Shown one piece after another: positions 45,115 through 45,144 of a stretch of 45,144 nucleotides of DNA. Numbering within the stretch: the stretch's first letter is position 1; each line of letters begins with the position of its first letter. A program made the position numbers and the translations under genes. Source of the DNA: Thiopontia sp964551545. Its GTDB lineage: Bacteria; Pseudomonadota; Gammaproteobacteria; GCF-002020875. Below the pieces are notes generated by a model. The model was not told the origin of the DNA, ran no database searches, and saw only the letters and a program-made list of their open reading frames with translations. The stretch spans positions 1-45,144 of the forward strand of contig CAZKCT010000013.1 of NCBI GenBank assembly GCA_964551545.1, in the 5' to 3' direction.

Positions 45115-45144
45115 CTCGGTCAAATATTCTCTGTGAGCGGGGCT

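Noticed and set aside
41740..45123. Long reverse-strand open frames inside pyc (for example 41740-42621 and 44308-45123)
   Set aside because: They are mirror frames of a strongly conserved gene, with no family resemblance and no ribosome sites.

Overview
The window (about 50 % GC, tightly packed, Shine-Dalgarno starts, long co-directional operons) looks like the chromosome of a denitrifying gammaproteobacterium. The gene set (cytochrome cd1 maturation, cNOR, heme-copper oxidase relatives, phosphate uptake, acetate activation, pyruvate carboxylase) would suit a facultatively autotrophic, probably sulfur-oxidising lineage, but that placement is inference; no rRNA or tRNA gene is present to fix taxonomy.

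Layout. (1) 1-7128: heme d1 / cytochrome cd1 maturation genes nirC-nirF, then nirD-L-G-H-J-N, interrupted by a reverse-strand isopentenyl-diphosphate isomerase gene (idi). nirS and nirE are not in the window. (2) 7136-7309: relic of an IS3-type transposase. (3) 7394-20088: a respiratory island built around heme-copper oxidase (HCO) relatives. It has two CtaA/COX15-type heme A synthase genes behind a lipoprotein gene; a 41-aa membrane peptide plus an HCO subunit I-like protein that lacks the CuB His-His pair; two SCO proteins; a protoheme farnesyltransferase (ctaB); an unusual cytochrome b / 2x[4Fe-4S] / MvhD-type fusion with small partner proteins; and a CuA-containing HCO operon (small subunit, subunit II, subunit I) in which the active-site Tyr position is Gln. 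(4) 20434-27660: a cNOR cluster norC-norB, norE-norF, a CPA2 antiporter, norQ-norD, with a 267-bp MITE-like element inserted exactly in the norQ stop codon. (5) 27967-32067: a DUF47/PiT phosphate pair and a convergent OmpR/EnvZ-like two-component system. (6) 32236-33988: a putative 34-aa membrane peptide and the NAD(P)HX repair enzyme. (7) 34048-45114: an operator-like repeat cluster and a structured leader, a Tat-exported binding protein with a complete Liv-type ABC transporter, acetyl-CoA synthetase and pyruvate carboxylase.

How it fits together. FNR/DNR-type boxes (TTGAN-N4-NTCAA) lie before nirC, before nirD, between the heme A synthase operon and the HCO-like operon, between an SCO gene and a small membrane protein gene, and before the CuA-HCO operon. 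The whole respiratory island is therefore probably induced by low oxygen and/or NO together with nir. A heme-A-dependent, CuA-type HCO with Tyr replaced by Gln, expressed with denitrification genes, is best explained as a second, non-canonical NO reductase beside cNOR. The cytochrome b/FeS/MvhD fusion next to it may be its electron-input module. This respiratory island is the most novel part of the window; the MITE at the norQ/norD junction and the structured leader at 34147-34307 are the next most interesting.
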